A DNA stretch of 64,000 nucleotides from Bacteroides acidifaciens (GTDB taxonomy: Bacteria > Bacteroidota > Bacteroidia > Bacteroidales > Bacteroidaceae), in contig NZ_CAEUHO010000001.1 of the NCBI RefSeq assembly GCF_903181435.1, positions 1,550,001 to 1,614,000 of the forward strand, read 5' to 3'. The stretch's first letter is position 1; each line of letters opens with the position of its first letter. Below, in pieces: positions 28,063 to 36,888 of this stretch. The translations under genes and the position numbers were made by a program. The notes beneath the pieces were generated by a model. It made no database searches. It was not told where the DNA came from and worked only from the letters and a program-made list of their open reading frames with translations.

Positions 28063-28890
28063 TTATATCACCTCAATAGCGGAAGCGGGTATCCATCCTA
28101 CTTTTCCGTCCTCTAAGCGGATTTCTTTCCATTCTTTCATTGAGTTATCCTTGATGCTTACTTTTCTTCCTTCATGGAGAATAAATAGACTAGTACCACT
28201 TTCACTCGGAGTGCTTCTGACTGTGATACTAGGACTCATTATTATCGCTTCATTCCGGTTTATTAAATGTTCTTTTTGTTCTGAAGCAAAAAGATTGGCG
28301 CATATGGTAATAATCAAAAGAATGATTCCTGATATGAAACCTGCTTTCTTCCATGCAATCTGTTTTGAGAATATGAAGAAATAGAGAACGACAATTAATA
28401 AAATAAAGGAAATAATTCCCCACGTCGCCCATGCATCTACGCTCATGCTATTTATCAAAGACTTAGTCCAGGAGACAAAGAATACTTCTGGAATAGGTTC
28501 TACTTTATCTATTGTTTTAGTATGTGCTACTTCAAGGTTAGCTCGAATGTCATTATTGCCTGGTTGTAATAGTAAGGCACGTTCATAGTTGAGTACTGCT
28601 TTTGCTATTTCTCCAATTTTATAATAACTATTTCCTAAGTTATAATAAACGTCAGCAGCTTCTCCATTCTTTAGTAGGACCTCGTATACCTGAATGGCTG
28701 CAGCATAATCCTCTTTTATATATGCGGAGTCCCCTTCAGCTTTTGTAACATCTCCTGATGCATTATTGGAGAATATGGTAGAACCTGCATGGATAGAATC
28801 GTTTACTTGTATAGAATCAATGTTTTGTGAATCCTGTCCAAAACAAGTCATTGACATTGATATTAATATAAGAAATAATATTTTTTTCAT
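28063..28890 (-). CDS. batE: BatE-like TPR protein with SH3 domain
   Basis: Last gene of the Bat (Bacteroides aerotolerance) operon. The 275-residue protein has a signal peptide, TPRs at about residues 55-125 (DVYYNLGNSYYKIGEIAKAV), two transmembrane segments near 150-200 and a bacterial SH3 domain at the C-terminus (VRSTPSESGTSLFILHEGRK). It probably forms an envelope complex with the other Bat proteins; the exact role in oxidative stress or envelope integrity is not settled. Confidence 0.85.
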   Translation of the reverse strand: MKKILFLILISMSMTCFGQDSQNIDSIQVNDSIHAGSTIFSNNASGDVTKAEGDSAYIKEDYAAAIQVYEVLLKNGEAADVYYNLGNSYYKIGEIAKAVLNYERALLLQPGNNDIRANLEVAHTKTIDKVEPIPEVFFVSWTKSLINSMSVDAWATWGIISFILLIVVLYFFIFSKQIAWKKAGFISGIILLIITICANLFASEQKEHLINRNEAIIMSPSITVRSTPSESGTSLFILHEGRKVSIKDNSMKEWKEIRLEDGKVGWIPASAIEVI

Positions 28891-28908
28891 AACAAAATCT
28901 CTTCTGGG

Positions 28909-30741
28909 TTAATGTTTTATTGAATTCTCCATTTTGCTTATCACTTCTATTGAAGATGAATAAACCTTGTCCATAGCTTGATTTTCATCACCAGGAGCAA
29001 AACGTGCAAACTCACAGTCATTCAGTGCATTTAGGAATTCTTTGATAAGTTCCTCATTCACTCCATGATTTCTCAGTTTTTCTTCAATATTATCCTTTGA
29101 TAAACGAGATACCGGAATATTTAACTTATCGCTAATATATCCCCATAATGCCTTTAACACTTCATCATAGAAAGCATCTTTCTTGTTTTCTGAAAGTAGT
29201 TTACCAGCTAATTTCATTCGCTTGGTAGCAACTTTATTGGCTTTCTTTGTCCGTACTTTAGCAACATTGGCATTTTCCGCAGCTTGCTTGCGATAGATGA
29301 TAAAGAAGACAACAAATGCAAGAGCCGGAATAATGTAGAATAACCAATAGGTTGTCGAACCATAGAAAAAGCTTCCTCTAGGTTGAAGAGATACCTCATT
29401 CTGCTTGATATAACGTATATCTTCTCCCAATACCTTCAAATCTTCTTTATTGGTAAAGTTTGCGATTACTTGATCAGCATTTCCTGCACCTTTCTCAACG
29501 TTCACTACATACTCTTCCGTTTTCAAAGTTTTGTATGATTTGGAACGAATGTCGAAGTAACTGAAAGAAACTCCCGGAATCTTATATGTTCCGGCATGTC
29601 TGGGGATTGCCAAGTATTCAATAACTTTATTACCGGTAAGTCCTTCCCGGGTCAATCTAACTTGATTATCTACTTTAGGATCGTATACTTCGAAGTCATC
29701 CGGGAATTTTATTTCTGGGTTGGAAATCAATTTCAAGTTTCCCGTACCGGAAATAACCAGTTTAATTGTTATAGCATCATTAGTTTTCAACTCTTTGCTA
29801 TTGATAGAGGATGAAATAGTAAACTCTCCCACTCCTCCTGAAAAGTCTGCTGGTTTTCTGGCTGGAAGTGGATTGACGTTTATCGCTATTTTAGGGGTAG
29901 CGATAGATTTCTTTATCTCAATTACACTGCTCCCGCCATTAAAAAATGCATCAAAAGGATCGGCCGATTGTACTGGTTTTCCTACTGTCATCTGAAATTG
30001 AGCTGGGTCTATATAAAGTTTACCTGATTGCTGTGGAAAAAGAACAAATTGACGGTAAACTGTTGTATAGTAGTTACGCCCCTGGTAATGTTCTGGAGTC
30101 CATTTGGCATTTGTTGTCATTTCAATTTCCTGTGAATGGAAACCTTTGAAATCGGGGAGTTTGGCATTGTTAAGCTGCAAATTAGATTCTCTGGTATATA
30201 TTTTATATGTCAGGACAAATGCTTCCTGCTCAAATACATTGGTCTTGCTGGCACTTGCTGTGATAAACAAGTCCTGATTAGAAACACTTGTACTAGACGA
30301 GGAATGCGCAGAAGAATTGTTATTACCACTATTTTGTGCACTATTGTTGCTTTGATCCTGCGGTAATACTTTAATCCTCACAGAGTTTGATACCATTTGA
30401 TTGCCATCTGCTACAATAGAAGCACCACCAATTGTATAATCACCGGCAGTGTTTGCCATCAATATATATGTAAATGTGATGCTGCTGGTAGATGTAACAC
30501 TACCATTTATAATTTGAGTACTACTTTGCTGTGACCGACTTGGTCCCATTAGTACGTCGAATCCCTTAATCGACGGAGCCTGAAAATCTTTTACTTTCTG
30601 TGTGGTTACGGTATAAGACAGTCTAAATTGATCGCCTACCACCACTGCGTCAGGAGCAGAAGCGGTAAAAGACACCTTGTCGGCCAATGCCTGAGTGCTA
30701 TATGCTATCAATGCCATCAATATAATAATCAGTTTTCTCAT
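28909..30741 (-). CDS. batD: BatD protein
   Basis: A 610-residue envelope protein of the BatD/oxygen-tolerance family. It has a signal peptide, repeated immunoglobulin-like domains (KVSFTASAPDAVVVGDQFRL), a Ser/Asn-rich linker near 135-155, a transmembrane segment near 460-480 (YWLFYIIPALAFVVFFIIY) and a cytoplasmic helical tail resembling DUF4381-type segments. It follows batC in the operon. Confidence 0.88.
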   Translation of the reverse strand: MRKLIIILMALIAYSTQALADKVSFTASAPDAVVVGDQFRLSYTVTTQKVKDFQAPSIKGFDVLMGPSRSQQSSTQIINGSVTSTSSITFTYILMANTAGDYTIGGASIVADGNQMVSNSVRIKVLPQDQSNNSAQNSGNNNSSAHSSSSTSVSNQDLFITASASKTNVFEQEAFVLTYKIYTRESNLQLNNAKLPDFKGFHSQEIEMTTNAKWTPEHYQGRNYYTTVYRQFVLFPQQSGKLYIDPAQFQMTVGKPVQSADPFDAFFNGGSSVIEIKKSIATPKIAINVNPLPARKPADFSGGVGEFTISSSINSKELKTNDAITIKLVISGTGNLKLISNPEIKFPDDFEVYDPKVDNQVRLTREGLTGNKVIEYLAIPRHAGTYKIPGVSFSYFDIRSKSYKTLKTEEYVVNVEKGAGNADQVIANFTNKEDLKVLGEDIRYIKQNEVSLQPRGSFFYGSTTYWLFYIIPALAFVVFFIIYRKQAAENANVAKVRTKKANKVATKRMKLAGKLLSENKKDAFYDEVLKALWGYISDKLNIPVSRLSKDNIEEKLRNHGVNEELIKEFLNALNDCEFARFAPGDENQAMDKVYSSSIEVISKMENSIKH

Positions 30742-30772
30742 TGCTTATGAAATTTATATCATCAACTTTATA

Positions 30773-31501
30773 TTACCAATCTTTTTCTAAACGACCACCT
30801 TGCATAACTTTCTGTTGCTTTTTAACTTTATCCTGCACGTCTTTTTCATCCTGCATCACAGAATTCAGTAATTGTTCAGCATTTTCCTTCGACATCTGGT
30901 TATTTTGTTTTTCAGATTTTGGCGGTTGTTGCTGATCTTTCTTTTCATCTTGCTTCTGATCGTTCTGTTTATCTTTATTTTGGTCTTGTTTTTGTTCTTG
31001 CTTTTGTTGATCTTTATTTTGATCTTGGTTTTGGTCTTGATTCTGTTGGTTCTGCTGCTGGTCTTTCAGCATTTTTTGTGCAAGAGCCAGGTTGTATCGT
31101 GTTTCATCATCCGTAGGGTTATTGCGTAACGACATTTTATACGCATCTACAGCTTTGGCATAATCTTTACCAGCCTGGAGAAGCACTCCCATATTGTGGT
31201 AAATATGAGCTAGTTTCATTTTATCTTTTTCGATATTGCTAGCCGAGACATACTGCTCCATAGCATCCTGAAATTTTTGCTGTTGTGAAAGCGTATTTCC
31301 TAAATTATACATGGATACTGTAGATTTGGGATTTATTTCCAAGGCTTTTCGATAGTTCACCTCTGCATCTACAAATATGCTGTCATTAAACAGCCGATTC
31401 CCTTTACGGATATAATCGCGTTCTGCTTTCTGAGCTGAAACAGCGACTGTTGACAACAGAAACACAACGAATAGAATATATTTACTTTTTAACATGCGCA
31501 T
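30773..31501 (-). CDS. batC: BatC TPR protein
   Basis: A 242-residue protein with a signal peptide and TPRs (residues 25-145, including AEVNYRKALEINPKSTVSMY and VDAYKMSLRNNPTDDETRYN). These are followed by an extreme low-complexity tail of Gln, Asp, Lys and Asn (about 148-205) and a short conserved end, AEQLLNSVMQDEKDVQDKVK. It lies 2 nt downstream of batB and is a probable periplasmic partner of the VWA proteins. Confidence 0.87.
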   Translation of the reverse strand: MRMLKSKYILFVVFLLSTVAVSAQKAERDYIRKGNRLFNDSIFVDAEVNYRKALEINPKSTVSMYNLGNTLSQQQKFQDAMEQYVSASNIEKDKMKLAHIYHNMGVLLQAGKDYAKAVDAYKMSLRNNPTDDETRYNLALAQKMLKDQQQNQQNQDQNQDQNKDQQKQEQKQDQNKDKQNDQKQDEKKDQQQPPKSEKQNNQMSKENAEQLLNSVMQDEKDVQDKVKKQQKVMQGGRLEKDW

Positions 31502-31503
31502 AA

Positions 31504-32532
31504 CTATTTCTTATTAGAAAACAGATGAACGTTCTTAAATAAAGGATTTTTGCGATCTAAAATTAATATTTCTACTAAAAGCAATAACAGAATAATCCAG
31601 GCTATTGCTTGGAATTGTTCGTTAAACTCTGTGTAGACTTTTGACTCTACATCAGATTTTGCCATTTTGTTTACTTCCTGATTAATAGCTTTCTGTGCCG
31701 AATTAGAATTATCAACTCGTACATATATGCCTTTTCCCTCTTTGGCAATCTCCTGGCACATCGCTTCATTTAAACGGGTAACAATAACATTACCTTCCCG
31801 GTCACGTCGATAATCATTTGTACCTTCAGCTGGTATGGGGGATCCTTCAGGCATACCTACTCCTAATACATTTACTTGGATACCTTTTTCTGCAGCAGCT
31901 TTAGCAGCTTCTACTGCACCGCCTTCATGATTCTCACCATCAGTAATGACAATAATGGCACGCCCTACTCCTTCTTGGGGAGTGAAACTACGAGTCGCCA
32001 AATTAATAGCTTCCCCAATCGCTGTTCCTTGTTTAGATATTAATGAAGGGTTTATAGATTCCAAAAACATCTTAGCAGAAATATAATCACTGGTAATTGG
32101 CAGTTGGGTAAAGGCATCACCAGCGAAAACTATCATGCCGACTTTATCATTATCAAGTTCATCTACCAATCTGGATATCAGTCTTTTTGCTTTTTCCAAG
32201 CGACTTGGTTGTACATCTTGGGCAAGCATAGAGTTTGAAATGTCTAATGCGATGATCACTTCCACTCCTTTACGCTTCACCGTTTCTAGTTTAGAACCAA
32301 ATTGAGGACGTGCTAATAGTACAGAGAATAAGCCGATGGCAGCGAAAAGTATCCAGAATTTAATATCCGGACGATATTTGGAAACGTCAGGCATTAACTG
32401 AGCCAACAAAGCCGGGTCTCCAAAACGGCGAATATTCTTCCTTCTTTTGTAATTAGAATACAGGTAGAAAGCTGCTAAAAATGGTAATAGCAGCAATAAA
32501 TATAAATATGTAGGTTCTCCAAATCGAAACAT
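31504..32532 (-). CDS. batB: BatB von Willebrand factor A protein
   Basis: A 342-residue membrane protein: two N-terminal transmembrane helices (near 8-25 and 60-78), a VWA domain with MIDAS motif DISNS (near 97-101) and a C-terminal transmembrane helix (WIILLLLLVEILILD). The VWA domain probably mediates metal-dependent protein binding in the periplasm or cytoplasm; orientation cannot be decided from sequence. Confidence 0.9.
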   Translation of the reverse strand: MFRFGEPTYLYLLLLLPFLAAFYLYSNYKRRKNIRRFGDPALLAQLMPDVSKYRPDIKFWILFAAIGLFSVLLARPQFGSKLETVKRKGVEVIIALDISNSMLAQDVQPSRLEKAKRLISRLVDELDNDKVGMIVFAGDAFTQLPITSDYISAKMFLESINPSLISKQGTAIGEAINLATRSFTPQEGVGRAIIVITDGENHEGGAVEAAKAAAEKGIQVNVLGVGMPEGSPIPAEGTNDYRRDREGNVIVTRLNEAMCQEIAKEGKGIYVRVDNSNSAQKAINQEVNKMAKSDVESKVYTEFNEQFQAIAWIILLLLLVEILILDRKNPLFKNVHLFSNKK

Positions 32533-32578
32533 CTTCTTTACTATTTTACGATTGACAAATTACAATTGACAAACCACC

Positions 32579-33562
32579 TTATGGAATTTTCTTGAGTATC
32601 GAATTACGTAGCAATACTTCCAGCAAAACGCAGAGGAAAGCAGCCAATGCAAACCAATGGTACTCTTCATCTCGCTTACTATACTCTTTTACATTCAGTT
32701 TGGTTTTCTCCAGTTTATCAATTTCCTCATACACTTCTTTCAGTTTCGAATTACTCGTAGCTCGGAAGTAGTTACCATCTGTAGTACCAGCGATTTGCGT
32801 CAATGTTTTTTCATCGATTTCTACCGGCATACTGACATATTGTATAGTATTTCCGACCGGATAAGGATAAGGTGCCATTCCATTAGTTCCTACTCCGATG
32901 GTATATACACGAATACCGAAGCTTTTAGCAATTTCTGCTGCTGTCATTGGAGAAATATCCCCTTTATTGTTGGTACCATCCGTTAGTAAAATGATAACTT
33001 TTGATTTCGCTTTGCTATCTTTCAAACGGGTTACAGCATTCGCTATTCCCATCCCCACTGCAGTACCATCTTCGATAAGACCACATTTGATATTATGAAT
33101 CATATCCAATAATACAGCATGATCTACAGTCAATGGGCATTGAGTGAAAGTTTCACCGGCAAATAATGTAATACCGATATTATCATTTGGACGTCCATTA
33201 ATAAACTCTGCTGCCACATCTTTGGCAGCTTCCAACCTGTTAGGTTTCAAGTCTTCGGCCAGCATACTAGTGGAGACGTCGATAGCCAGCATAATATCAA
33301 TGCCTTCTATCTCGCTGTTTTGCCACTTATTAGTCGTTTGTGGGCGTGCAAGAACCAAAATAACCAATACCAACGCTATGATGCGTAGTAGAAATGGAGC
33401 ATGCAACAAATAGTTCTTATAACTTTTCGGCGTATGTGCATATACTCTGGCATCCGAAATTTGAAGAGTGGCTTCACTTTTTCTTTGCTTCAGAATATAC
33501 CATACAATATAAGGTATAAGTAATAATAGCAAAAACAGATATTCAATATTGGCAAAAACCAT
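32579..33562 (-). CDS. batA: BatA von Willebrand factor A protein
   Basis: A 327-residue paralogue of BatB with the same layout: N-terminal transmembrane helices, VWA domain with MIDAS motif DVSTS (near 92-96), the TDGTNNKG segment and a C-terminal hydrophobic helix. The 46-nt gap to batB contains two short ATTGACAAA-like repeats and no promoter match that I can see. Confidence 0.9.
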   Translation of the reverse strand: MVFANIEYLFLLLLLIPYIVWYILKQRKSEATLQISDARVYAHTPKSYKNYLLHAPFLLRIIALVLVILVLARPQTTNKWQNSEIEGIDIMLAIDVSTSMLAEDLKPNRLEAAKDVAAEFINGRPNDNIGITLFAGETFTQCPLTVDHAVLLDMIHNIKCGLIEDGTAVGMGIANAVTRLKDSKAKSKVIILLTDGTNNKGDISPMTAAEIAKSFGIRVYTIGVGTNGMAPYPYPVGNTIQYVSMPVEIDEKTLTQIAGTTDGNYFRATSNSKLKEVYEEIDKLEKTKLNVKEYSKRDEEYHWFALAAFLCVLLEVLLRNSILKKIP

Positions 33563-33612
33563 TTTATTTATGATTTAACAGTTTACTATTTAGTATTCAA
33601 GTAACACATTCT

Positions 33613-34701
33613 TTATACAAAAAGATTGTATATCTGCATACCTATATATATAAAAGTACCAATCAATGCTACTGCTAAAAGCGTAATTCCGCAAATCAGC
33701 ATTACTTTAACACGTAAAGAGCGTTTTTCAATGATGGTAATTTCTGTTGGCTGCGGTTTCTGATTTTCCTCTTCCGGTTGCTTAGTCTCGTTGATAAAGT
33801 CAATAGCATTAATTAAATTTGCGTCATTTTCATTCATTTGAGGATCATGTTTGGCAAATTTCACTAAATCGGCAGTCTGAAAGAGGTCCTTCAAATCGGA
33901 TATAGCCTCTTTATCATTCATTTCCAGTAGTTTATCAATAATCTCAGAAGAAGTCATTTCTAATGCATTAAATCCGAAACGATCCTTGATATATGTACGA
34001 AGAGTATCAGTTAGCTCTGTGTAATATTCCTTCGGCTGTCCTTTCTGCCATACCTTTTCGGTTTTGATGCGCTCTATCTCTTTCATAGCGGCCTGATGTG
34101 GCGGCAACTTAGGTTCAACTTTTATCTTACGGATAATTGGTTTATTATCACGGATGCGGACAATAAGATAAATCAGCAAACCTAGCAGAGGTAACGCTAA
34201 AAATGAACAAGCAATCAAACCATACCAATCTTCCCATGCAAAAGGTGCTTTCATTACAGTTTTCTGCCCAAAGAATTGGTCAGGATGCAATGTATCGACT
34301 GGCATGGAATATACTTTCAGTGCCAAAGCTTTAGATCTGTACTCTTTACCATCTACAGTAACAGGCATCGGTGGCAGATAATATAAAGCCGAGTCAAAAG
34401 AAGTGATAACATATTCTTGAGTAATCAACATTCGTTGACGATCATTCAAGAATTGAGTATCTGGTTTGACTGTTTCTATAATTTCCACCCCCCTTACTAA
34501 AGTATCGGTATAAGCTGGAAAAATAGCACGCTGCTTGGCGTCCATGGCTACTTGCAATTGTACTTTCGCTTGTTCACCAATCAGTATTTGCAATGAATCT
34601 ATCTTTGCTTCCACTGTGACAGATTGTGCAGTTACTTTGCCGATAGATAGTAAACCTAATAATGCTATCAGAATAATATTTCTATTCATATTTGATTTCA
34701 T
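33613..34701 (-). CDS. Bat-operon membrane protein of unknown function
   Basis: A 362-residue protein with a signal peptide (IILIALLGLLSIGKVTAQ), a periplasmic BatD-like beta domain (residues 25-165), a transmembrane helix near 185-205, a cytoplasmic DUF4381-like helical segment with TLRTYIKDRFGFNALEMTSS, and a C-terminal transmembrane helix. Its start overlaps the DUF58 stop codon by one base (TAATG), so translation is coupled. An in-frame ATG 12 nt later is an alternative start. Confidence 0.8.
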   Translation of the reverse strand: MKSNMNRNIILIALLGLLSIGKVTAQSVTVEAKIDSLQILIGEQAKVQLQVAMDAKQRAIFPAYTDTLVRGVEIIETVKPDTQFLNDRQRMLITQEYVITSFDSALYYLPPMPVTVDGKEYRSKALALKVYSMPVDTLHPDQFFGQKTVMKAPFAWEDWYGLIACSFLALPLLGLLIYLIVRIRDNKPIIRKIKVEPKLPPHQAAMKEIERIKTEKVWQKGQPKEYYTELTDTLRTYIKDRFGFNALEMTSSEIIDKLLEMNDKEAISDLKDLFQTADLVKFAKHDPQMNENDANLINAIDFINETKQPEEENQKPQPTEITIIEKRSLRVKVMLICGITLLAVALIGTFIYIGMQIYNLFV

Positions 34702-35570
34702 TAATTTCGTTTGGCAAATAAGTTCAACAATGCCTTTACGTAATCCTGGTCAGTTCTGACAGACACAGAATCTACATTACTTTTGGTAAATGTATCATTC
34801 AGTTCAGCTTGCTTCTGTATCCACCAGTCGTGATGCGCACGGCGTACAGCTTTAGAAGAAGTATCGATCCATTGTTCATGACCGGTTTCTGCGTCTTTTA
34901 TCCGCATTAATCCCACAGGCGGAAGATCACTAACTCTCCGGTCGTAAACTTGTAATGCTACTACATCATGCTTCCGGTTAGCTATAGTCAATGCATTTTT
35001 AAAACTTTCCTGGTCAATGAAATCTGATAGAATGAACGCGGTACAACGCCTTTTCATTACATTAGTCAAGTACTCCAATGCAAGGCGTATATTGGTACGA
35101 CGACTTTCCGGTTGAAAATCAATCAGTTCACGGATGATATATAAAATATGTTTACGTCCCTTTTTGGGAGGAATAAACTTCTCTATCCGGTCTGAAAAGA
35201 AAATCACACCGATCTTGTCATTATTCTGTATGGCAGAAAAAGCGAGTGTAGCAGCAATTTCCGTTACCATATCCTTCTTTAGCTGTTTGACAGTACCAAA
35301 TTCCAAACTTCCGGAAACATCAACCATCAACATAACTGTCAACTCCCGTTCCTCTTCAAACACTTTTACATAGGGTTTGTTAAAACGCGCAGTCACATTC
35401 CAGTCTATGTCACGTATATCATCGCCAAACTGATATTCCCGGACTTCCGAGAATGACATACCCCTACCCTTAAAAGCCGAGTGATACTGGCCTGCAAAGA
35501 TATTATTAGACAATCCTCGTGTCTTGATTTCAATCTGACGAACTTTTTTTAGTATTTCACTTGTTTCCAT
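34701..35570 (-). CDS. DUF58 protein (VWA-like, MoxR-associated)
   Basis: A 289-residue cytosolic protein with the DUF58 signature REYQFGDDIRDIDWNVTAR near residue 43 and a VWA-like fold with DVSGS (near 89-93). DUF58 proteins pair with MoxR ATPases, probably as client or adaptor; the MoxR gene is directly upstream. The 86-nt gap to moxR contains three TAAGTAG direct repeats (35583, 35590, 35598). Confidence 0.88.
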   Translation of the reverse strand: METSEILKKVRQIEIKTRGLSNNIFAGQYHSAFKGRGMSFSEVREYQFGDDIRDIDWNVTARFNKPYVKVFEEERELTVMLMVDVSGSLEFGTVKQLKKDMVTEIAATLAFSAIQNNDKIGVIFFSDRIEKFIPPKKGRKHILYIIRELIDFQPESRRTNIRLALEYLTNVMKRRCTAFILSDFIDQESFKNALTIANRKHDVVALQVYDRRVSDLPPVGLMRIKDAETGHEQWIDTSSKAVRRAHHDWWIQKQAELNDTFTKSNVDSVSVRTDQDYVKALLNLFAKRN

Positions 35571-35656
35571 TTATACAGTAGTTAAGTAGTAAGTAGCTAA
35601 GTAGTCAAGTATATTATAATACCATGATTACTTATTGACTGTATTATAACTACAAA

Positions 35657-36652
35657 TTAGGGTACTTCAACCTTATTCAAAATTTTGCTGATAATTTCGT
35701 CCGAAGTCATATTGTTAGCTTCCGCTTCGTATGTCAATCCGATGCGATGACGAAGAACATCATGCGCAACGGCACGTACATCTTCTGGGATTACATAACC
35801 GCGACGTTTGATAAAAGCATATGTACGGGCAGCTAGAGCCAAATTGATAGAAGCACGAGGCGAACCACCAAATCCGATCATATTTTTTAATTCTTTGAGG
35901 TCATATTTTTCCGGGAAACGAGTCGCAAATACAATATCTACTATATAGCGCTCAATTTTCTCATCCAAATATACCTGACGAACCACCTTGCGTGCTTCAA
36001 TAATTTCATCAGCTTTCAGAATAGGTTTCACATTGAATTTTTCTCCATTGATATTCTGGCGAATAATCAATTTTTCCTCTTCCAACTTCGGATAGTCGAT
36101 AACAACTTTCAGCATGAAACGGTCGACCTGTGCTTCTGGAAGCGGATAAGTACCTTCTTGTTCAATAGGGTTTTGGGTTGCTAATACAAGGAAAGGTTCT
36201 GGTAACACAAATGTTTCCTTACCAATAGTAACCTGACGCTCTTGCATAGCTTCCAGCAAAGCACTCTGTACCTTAGCCGGAGCACGGTTTATTTCATCAG
36301 CTAATACAAAGTTAGCGAAAATAGGTCCTCTTTGTACTTTGAAAGATTCATCTTTCTGACTGTAAACCATTGTACCGATAACATCGGCAGGCAATAAGTC
36401 TGGTGTGAACTGGATACGGCTATATTTCGCATCAATCAGAGAAGCGAGTGTTTTGATTGCCAAAGTTTTTGCCAAACCTGGTACACCTTCCAAAAGAACG
36501 TGACCATCGGAAAGTAATCCGATAAGTAGTGATTCAACCAAATGTTTCTGACCAACAATGATTTGGTCCATACCTGTCGTAAGATTGGTAACGAAAGCAC
36601 TTTGTCTTTCAATCCGCTCATTTAGCTCGCGGATATCAATTGATTCAGCCAT
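35657..36652 (-). CDS. MoxR-family AAA+ ATPase
   Basis: The 331-residue first gene of the Bat operon. Visible are Walker A GVPGLAKT (near 56-63), Walker B VLADEINRAPAKVQ (near 116), the sensor region ATQNPIEQEGTYPLPEAQVD and the lid domain. MoxR ATPases act as chaperones for VWA proteins, which fits the DUF58, BatA and BatB genes that follow. Confidence 0.93.
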   Translation of the reverse strand: MAESIDIRELNERIERQSAFVTNLTTGMDQIIVGQKHLVESLLIGLLSDGHVLLEGVPGLAKTLAIKTLASLIDAKYSRIQFTPDLLPADVIGTMVYSQKDESFKVQRGPIFANFVLADEINRAPAKVQSALLEAMQERQVTIGKETFVLPEPFLVLATQNPIEQEGTYPLPEAQVDRFMLKVVIDYPKLEEEKLIIRQNINGEKFNVKPILKADEIIEARKVVRQVYLDEKIERYIVDIVFATRFPEKYDLKELKNMIGFGGSPRASINLALAARTYAFIKRRGYVIPEDVRAVAHDVLRHRIGLTYEAEANNMTSDEIISKILNKVEVP

Positions 36653-36732
36653 AAATACTTAATATTTTAATATTTAATTCCCATTATTTAATGTAAGCCT
36701 CACCTGTATTATAAGGCTTTTTATTTTGCTCC

Positions 36733-36740
36733 CAAAAGTA
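36733..36740 (-). promoter_or_regulatory. -7 box of the moxR-bat operon
   Basis: The complement reads TACTTTTG, 81 nt upstream of the moxR start; it is the only convincing match in this gap. Confidence 0.55.
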
Positions 36741-36837
36741 CGCCATATAATTAACGATTGCAACTAATTTTTATTAAAAAACAATGCGAAATCTTTAGAT
36801 TAAGGTACTTTCATATGCTTTTGCACATCCATAACAT

Positions 36838-36875
36838 TTCACCCGGCCAATACTGGATTTGCATGACCGGGTGAA
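36838..36875 (-). terminator. Hairpin downstream of the HU-LysM gene
   Basis: Arms TTCACCCGG (36838-36846) and CCGGGTGAA (36867-36875) pair perfectly around a 20-nt loop, 14 nt past the stop codon. The T-tail is poor. Confidence 0.6.
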
Positions 36876-36888
36876 TGAATTTTTATAC

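Noticed and set aside
28063-36652. Novel VWA/MoxR system
   Set aside because: Gene order and content match the known Bacteroides aerotolerance (Bat) operon.
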